Both the position numbers and the translations under genes were made by a program. Of a DNA stretch of 34,405 nucleotides, positions 30,093-34,405 are shown piece after piece; within the stretch, counting starts at the first letter, position 1, and each line of letters begins with the position of its first letter. Origin of the DNA: Acidobacteriaceae bacterium. GTDB lineage: Bacteria > Acidobacteriota > Terriglobia > Terriglobales > Acidobacteriaceae. The stretch lies in assembly GCA_003132405.1 (NCBI GenBank), contig PKXQ01000088.1, forward strand, positions 1-34,405, given 5' to 3'. Below the pieces are notes generated by a model, which did not search any database, was not told where the DNA came from, and saw only the letters and a list, made by a program, of their open reading frames with translations.

Positions 30093-31568
30093 TCAGGCGA
30101 CGCGGGTGATCCCGTGGCGCTGGGGCAGGAAGATCCAAAAGACAGTTCCGGTGGCTTGGTTTGAGTTGCGTCCATTCGTGGGTTTTTCCGAACGGCTACG
30201 CAAGCGGATGGAACCTCCATGCTTTTGGACGATGCCGCGTGAGACCCACAGACCGAGGCCGGTGCCGGTGTCTTTTTTTGTGGTGTAAAAAGGCTCGAAA
30301 ATCTGGGTTAGTTCTTCGCGGGGAATTCCGCTGCCGTTGTCGGCTACGGTGATGCGGACTCCCTCGCGGCCATCGGACCAGTTGCGCGCGGCGGCGACGC
30401 CCACTTGCAAGCTGCCGCCGTCCTCCATCGCATCGACCGCGTTCACGAGAAGATTCGCCAATAGCTGACGCAGTTCTCCGGAATAACCGTCGACGGGGTA
30501 GTAGCTGCGATAGCGACGGGTTACGCCAATATGGCGGCTTTCGAGCTTGCGGGAATAGAGGAGCAGAATCTCGTCCATGATTACGGCGGGATCCATGGAA
30601 GCGGGAACGCTGGTGTCGCGGACAAATCCCAGAGTTTGCTGGGCGAGGCGGGCGACGCGGCCCACCTCTTGCTCGGCTTGGGTCAAGTACTCCAGAGCAT
30701 TGCGCGAATCATGCCGCGCCAGGTAGAGCAGGTTGATGACGGCCTCGAGCGGGTTGTTGATTTCGTGCGCCATGGAAGCGGCTAGGCGGCCAGCGGTGGC
30801 GAGCTTTTCGCTGCGGCGAATGGCCTCTTCGGAAGTCTTCTCGGCCGAAAGATCGCGCGCGATGGCCGATGCCCCGACGATCTGGCAGCGGGCGTTTAGC
30901 AGGGGCGAGACGGAGAGGAGCACCGGGCAACGAGTGCCGTTCTTGCGCATGCGCTCGGAGCGATAGGAGGTGACGAGTTCGCCGCGGTTGAGCATTTCGC
31001 GGTTGCGTTCCAGTTCGTCGCCGCGTTCTGGCGGCACCAGTCGCGTTACGTGAAGACCGACAGCTTCTTCGGCGGTGTAGCCATAAAGACCTTCAGCGGC
31101 GCGATTCCAACTGGTGATGGTGCCCTGCGTGTCGGTGCCGTAGATTGCGTCGCAGGAATATTCCACGATGGCGGCCATCTCACTAGTAGTTCGGTCGGCG
31201 CGCGATTCAGCCAAAGTTTTTTGGCGCGCCATGCTGCTGGCAAACATGGAAATCGCGAGAAAAGCGACCAGGCGCTCCAGGTCGGTGGTGGTGGCGATAC
31301 GAAAACCGAAGTGCGGCGGGAGCAGGAAAAAGTCCAGGCAAGCGGTCGATAGCAGCGCGCAGAAAACTGCGGGGCCAAAGCCGAGAAAACGGGCGCTGAA
31401 AAGAACAGCCGCCAGCAAGAGCACAAAAAGATGGCGGTGCAGCACAGGGGCGAAAGTCCACAGGCTGAGAGTTACCCACACCGCGAGAGCGGCAGCTCCA
31501 TATTGCGCCAGCGCCGAATGACGATTCCGCGCGATCCAATTCTTCAGATTGATCCCAGTTCCAACCAT
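30093..31568 (-). CDS. PAS-domain sensor histidine kinase with KdpD-like (DUF4118) membrane region
   Basis: The 491-residue protein starts with about four membrane segments (20-115) of the KdpD/DUF4118 type, including CLDFFLLPPHFGFRI. A PAS domain follows (about 128-240: VEYSCDAIYGTDTQGTITSW), then HisKA with AASMAHEINNPLEAV (His268). A HATPase domain has LLANLLVNAVDAM, DNGSGIP, FEPFYTTK and GTGLGLWVS. All kinase boxes are intact, unlike the PAS relic near pilD. No response regulator is adjacent, so it is an orphan kinase. The signal is unknown. Confidence 0.9.
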   Translation of the reverse strand: MVGTGINLKNWIARNRHSALAQYGAAALAVWVTLSLWTFAPVLHRHLFVLLLAAVLFSARFLGFGPAVFCALLSTACLDFFLLPPHFGFRIATTTDLERLVAFLAISMFASSMARQKTLAESRADRTTSEMAAIVEYSCDAIYGTDTQGTITSWNRAAEGLYGYTAEEAVGLHVTRLVPPERGDELERNREMLNRGELVTSYRSERMRKNGTRCPVLLSVSPLLNARCQIVGASAIARDLSAEKTSEEAIRRSEKLATAGRLAASMAHEINNPLEAVINLLYLARHDSRNALEYLTQAEQEVGRVARLAQQTLGFVRDTSVPASMDPAVIMDEILLLYSRKLESRHIGVTRRYRSYYPVDGYSGELRQLLANLLVNAVDAMEDGGSLQVGVAAARNWSDGREGVRITVADNGSGIPREELTQIFEPFYTTKKDTGTGLGLWVSRGIVQKHGGSIRLRSRSEKPTNGRNSNQATGTVFWIFLPQRHGITRVA

Positions 31569-31812
31569 TTTTAGAGCGATGCCATCCCTGGTTTGCAGAG
31601 GCGGCGGTGTGTGAGCCCGAGGCGAAACTACGGTTGACGTCCCCAGAAGACTAGCACTGAGAGAACTCTAACAGCAGCGAGGGTTGGGGGCAACTTGGTG
31701 CGCTCACCCAGGCCTGATTTTTTAATGATGCGGACAAACGGTCTGATCCCGACGAACCGGCAGCGTCACTAAAGCGTTTCATTGCAGTGATTTCTTGCTC
31801 TAACTTCACGGG

Positions 31813-32934
31813 TTACTGCGGGGTGGGCGGCTCCAACTTTTGGCGGTCCGCGTCTGGCCCCTTATCACTCAGGGTCACCGTCAGGGGCGATTTTAAAGTG
31901 AAGTGCACAACGGTTTCGGCGGGTAGTTGAATTGGCTGGCTTTTACTGGCGGCCTGTACGCCGCCACCAATGCCGCCTCCGGCTGCGGCGCCGACGCCTG
32001 CGCCTTTTCCGCCGCCGGCGATGCCGCCGATGATTGCTCCGAGCAACGCGCCGGCGCCTACTTTCTCAGCGGTGTTGGTGGTGCGATTCGCGCCGAGGCG
32101 GCGGTAAGGGTCGGTGTCGATGCTATAGGACTGGCTACCGAGGACGATCGAATCCAGCTGCAAAACGAGCAGTGCCTGTCCGGAAAATTTTCCGGCGCTC
32201 TTTGCGTCTACTACATGGCCCTTAACGTCGTATCCTGTCGGAATCGGGTTTCCATCGGTCGGCAAAGCCGCGTCGAGGGAGGCACGGAAGGTTTGACCGG
32301 GCTGCGCTTTTTCCGAGTCAAGCGAATCGAGCAGGCGAATTGTCACCGATGTACCGGAGGGCACGGTTACTTTTCTTGCCGGCGGCGCTGGCGGCGGCGG
32401 CGGCATCGTCGCTGCCGCAGGCGCGTCGGGCGCTACCGGGGCCGGGCTGGGATTTTCGTCCGGCATTACGTTGTCGGCCAGAGGAGACGGCAAGGAATCG
32501 TCGGCCATCTCCGAAGAATCTGAGTCGGCGTGACGAGGGCGTGGGCTGGCGCGGGGTGTCACGGACGCGGGCGCAGTTATGGCTGCCGACTTTTCGGTGG
32601 CGGGAGGGGTTGGCGCATCTACTGCTGTTGTTGGCGAGGGAACGGACGCGATCTGCAGGTTATTTACTACACTCTTAACGCCCGCGGTCGCCGATGCATA
32701 TCGCGTCGCTGCTGCTCGCTCGGTTTCATTTCCGACGGTTCCCGAGAGGATCACTACTCCATGCACCGTTTGCACTGCGATCGGTTTCGCGTGCAGGCCC
32801 GAGTCTTCGTTGAATCTGGATTGAATCTGGCTGGTCAGCTGGCTGTCATTGAGCGGCTTGGCGCATCCGCAGCCGGCGGCGAGAATACCGGCCAGGAGGA
32901 TGAGGGGCGAAACTCGGCGCACCTTGTGCCTCAT
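31813..32934 (-). CDS. BON-domain lipoprotein with Pro-rich linker and glycine-zipper region
   Basis: The protein is about 373 residues from the ATG at 32934, with AGGTGGG upstream. The lipoprotein signal ends LAGILAAGC. A BON domain (about 28-95) reads LTSQIQSRFNEDSGLHAKPI, then GVVILSGTVGNETERAAATRYA and GVKSVVNNLQI, suggesting binding to membrane or envelope surfaces. A Pro/Ala-rich linker (about 100-190) includes PPPPPAPPARK. The C-terminal part has VTVPSGTSVTIRLLDSLDSE, a Gly-zipper GALLGAIIGGIAGGGKGAGV and a final beta strand. This domain layout is familiar in acidobacterial exported proteins but has no assigned function. The frame extends to 33006, without support for an earlier start. 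Confidence 0.82.
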   Translation of the reverse strand: MRHKVRRVSPLILLAGILAAGCGCAKPLNDSQLTSQIQSRFNEDSGLHAKPIAVQTVHGVVILSGTVGNETERAAATRYASATAGVKSVVNNLQIASVPSPTTAVDAPTPPATEKSAAITAPASVTPRASPRPRHADSDSSEMADDSLPSPLADNVMPDENPSPAPVAPDAPAAATMPPPPPAPPARKVTVPSGTSVTIRLLDSLDSEKAQPGQTFRASLDAALPTDGNPIPTGYDVKGHVVDAKSAGKFSGQALLVLQLDSIVLGSQSYSIDTDPYRRLGANRTTNTAEKVGAGALLGAIIGGIAGGGKGAGVGAAAGGGIGGGVQAASKSQPIQLPAETVVHFTLKSPLTVTLSDKGPDADRQKLEPPTPQ

Positions 32935-33057
32935 GCGTTTTGACCCACCTTTTGGAGAGGCAGATTGGAGAATAAATATGATTATTGAGATGCGAACGAC
33001 GGTCAACCGAAAAATCGCGGCGTCGCAGGTTCAGAGCCAGCGAGCTCCAAATCCTTG

Positions 33058-33076
33058 AACCACTAAGGGCACTAAG
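33058..33076 (+). repeat. dispersed AACCACTAAGG-type repeat, copy in the BON-PilZ spacer
   Basis: AACCACTAAGGGCACTAAG is the cleanest short form of this repeat family in the window. Compare 9492-9522, 19323-19356 and 21011-21043. Confidence 0.6.
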
Positions 33077-33114
33077 TATAACGAAGGAAGCGTGTCCGCC
33101 GGAGCTATCGCCGA

Positions 33115-33699
33115 CTAGTTCTTGTGGAGAAACTTGTAATCGAGAATTGAGGCGGCTAAGGCGAATGTGTCTTCGGTCTGCTCCGCCGTCTTATCAAGGG
33201 CACCCTTGGCGCGAATCAGCCTGCCCTGGCAAAGTACATTGCTGTTTTTCTGGCCAGAGATTTCTTCGGGCATTTCGAAGATCAGCTCGACCAGCGCATT
33301 GGCGGGAAGTTGCTGTGGGCCGTGAAAGAGCACGCCGGACTGGCTGATGTTCTGAATCATGCCTTCGTACCACGTGGCGAGATTTTTTCCGCGGTAGCGC
33401 AGCGGGAGGCTCGACTTCAGGCGGCGGGCGCGGGGCATCCATGTCGCCTGTTTTTGACCAGAGCGGCGGCGGACGGTGGTTGTTTCCGCCATGGGTTCGT
33501 CGACCTTGTTTCCGCGACGCATGGTCTTCCAGTCGTACTGATAGGCGGTTGCACATACCATGCAAACTTGGTAGTACTCTCCGTTGGCAGCGCGGCGCGG
33601 CCAGGAAAATTCGTGTGAACAGCGACCCAGCATAAGAACGTCCATGAGTTTTTGCGGCATGATGACGAGTAGGGCTCCGTGGAATTGGGACATCTCCAT
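33115..33699 (-). CDS. PilZ-domain protein with N-terminal zinc-ribbon-like motif
   Basis: The 194-residue protein has, at residues 27-49, a C-x-H then C-x2-C pattern (CSHEFSW, then CMVC), likely a small zinc site. The PilZ domain occupies about 88-185. The RARR (90-93) and the conserved NISQSGVLF (117-125) match the RxxxR and (D/N)xSxxG elements that bind cyclic di-GMP, although the spacing of the first Arg pair is imperfect. The role is probably c-di-GMP-dependent regulation of motility, pili or secretion, which fits the nearby pilD. Start alternatives at Met14, Met19 and Met23 exist; the zinc motif is kept in all of them. Confidence 0.83.
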   Translation of the reverse strand: MEMSQFHGALLVIMPQKLMDVLMLGRCSHEFSWPRRAANGEYYQVCMVCATAYQYDWKTMRRGNKVDEPMAETTTVRRRSGQKQATWMPRARRLKSSLPLRYRGKNLATWYEGMIQNISQSGVLFHGPQQLPANALVELIFEMPEEISGQKNSNVLCQGRLIRAKGALDKTAEQTEDTFALAASILDYKFLHKN

Positions 33700-33769
33700 C
33701 TTGCGATGGGTTCGCCGTTCTGGATAGGTTACTTTCGTGTATCGTGGCTTACGTCTTATGCTTTTTCAT

Positions 33770-34381
33770 ATGGGGACAAGCGAACGGACGCGAGCGGGCT
33801 TTGTTCTTGCGGGGGGCCGAAGTTCGCGCATGGGTTCCGATAAAGCGTTTCTGGAATTCGACGGCCAAACTTTGCTGGAACGCGCGCTTGCGGTGACGGC
33901 CGCGGCTTGCGGGCGGGTGACGATTGTTGGCGACCCTGCCAAGTTCTCGAAATACGGGCCGGTTATTGCGGATGTTTTTCCCGGCTGTGGTCCTCTGGGC
34001 GGAATTCACGCTGCGCTCGCGAACTCCACTGCTGAGTCGAATTTGATGGTCGCAGTGGATATGCCGTTTGTCACTGCCGAGCTGCTCACGTTTCTTTTCG
34101 CGGCGGCGGAAAAGAACGATGCCATTGTCACCGTGGCGCGCGCTGGCAAGGGATTGCAGCCGTTGTGCGCCGTCTATCGTCGCGATTTCGCTGCCGTTGC
34201 TGAGCAGGCATTGCGCGCGGGGGAATACAAGGTAGACGCGGTGTTTGCAAGTGTACCGACGAGTGTGATCGAAGAGAGCGAACTGGCGGCGGCCGGATTT
34301 TTTGAGCAGAGCTTTTTCAATGTGAATAGGCCGCAGGATTGGATGGCGGCGGAGGGTGGGGCCCGGCCAGATTGTCAATGA
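33770..34381 (+). CDS. mobA: MobA-like molybdopterin-guanine dinucleotide synthase
   Basis: The protein is about 203 residues from the ATG at 33770. FVLAGGRSSRMGSDKAFLEF is the nucleotide-binding loop, then GCGPLGGIHAAL, the metal-binding VDMPFV, LQPLCAVYRR and a final FNVNRPQDW. MobA joins GMP to molybdopterin, giving the bis-MGD cofactor of DMSO-reductase-family enzymes such as formate dehydrogenase and nitrate reductase. Alternative starts are GTG at 33737 and ATG at 33758; no ribosome binding site separates them clearly. The stop overlaps the ATG of the next frame by 4 bp. It diverges from the PilZ gene. Confidence 0.88.
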   Translation: MGTSERTRAGFVLAGGRSSRMGSDKAFLEFDGQTLLERALAVTAAACGRVTIVGDPAKFSKYGPVIADVFPGCGPLGGIHAALANSTAESNLMVAVDMPFVTAELLTFLFAAAEKNDAIVTVARAGKGLQPLCAVYRRDFAAVAEQALRAGEYKVDAVFASVPTSVIEESELAAAGFFEQSFFNVNRPQDWMAAEGGARPDCQ

Positions 34382-34405
34382 GCGTAAACGCCTTCCATGA
34401 GAAGG
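34378..34405 (+). CDS. start of a further gene, truncated by the window end
   Basis: An ATG at 34378 overlaps the mobA stop as ATGA. It opens a frame (MSVNAFHEK) that runs off the window. Translational coupling suggests a functional partner of MobA, but nine codons are too few to identify it. Confidence 0.4.

Noticed and set aside
31569..31812. Possible terminator at CAGGCCTG followed by T run near 31708-31722
   Set aside because: The palindrome is only 8 bases with no loop, and it lies on the strand opposite to both flanking genes.

Overview
The window is a gene-dense chromosomal segment of about 34 kb, moderately high in G+C. Gene content and style point to a soil acidobacterium: many short secreted orphan proteins, DinB-fold proteins, an NHL-repeat secreted protein, a PilZ protein, a BON/glycine-zipper lipoprotein, and intergenic repeats of the type whose translation gives CHPERSEG. 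This placement is inference from content; there is no rRNA or marker phylogeny here. No tRNA, rRNA, CRISPR array, phage or insertion sequence is visible.

Layout. 1-1.7 kb: pyrR converging on rbsK. 1.9-4.5 kb: a PRC-barrel/MgtE-N/CBS cytosolic protein followed by an NRAMP-family transporter with altered metal-site motifs, probably a magnesium sensor and transporter pair. 4.6-7.5 kb (minus): ornithine cyclodeaminase family protein, MutT, free-methionine-sulfoxide reductase, cobalamin-type solute-binding protein. 7.7 kb (plus): an IscU-like scaffold. 8.2-18.2 kb (minus): small secreted protein, HAD phosphatase, MocA-like nucleotidyltransferase, DedA-rhodanese fusion, polyprenyl diphosphate synthase, YajQ, TatD, MetG, DinB-like protein, LarC. 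18.4-26 kb (plus): ArgS, secreted orphan, OmpA/Pal lipoprotein, NHL protein, HupE/UreJ protein, TPR protein. 26.1-33.7 kb (mostly minus): lipoprotein, DUF1569/DinB protein (plus), coiled-coil protein, degenerate sensor kinase, prepilin peptidase, PAS sensor kinase, BON lipoprotein, PilZ protein. 33.8 kb to the end (plus): MobA, overlapping the start of a further gene.

Most notable observation. The DedA-rhodanese gene (minus, 10247-11218) is interrupted by one in-frame TGA at 10406-10408. Reading continues in frame for 52 codons that complete a normal rhodanese domain. The TGA falls where the catalytic cysteine of the rhodanese loop is expected. Either this is a selenocysteine codon (a selenenyl-sulfurtransferase fused to a membrane DedA protein), or it is a nonsense mutation or base-call error. 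A hairpin lies just downstream of the TGA but only partly matches a bacterial SECIS element.

Other points of interest: the MgtE-sensor/NRAMP gene pair; an IscU homologue lacking the third ligand cysteine; a dispersed repeat that seems to have inserted in frame into argS; a histidine-kinase relic without its phospho-acceptor His, translationally coupled to pilD; and several families of short dispersed and inverted repeats in the spacers.
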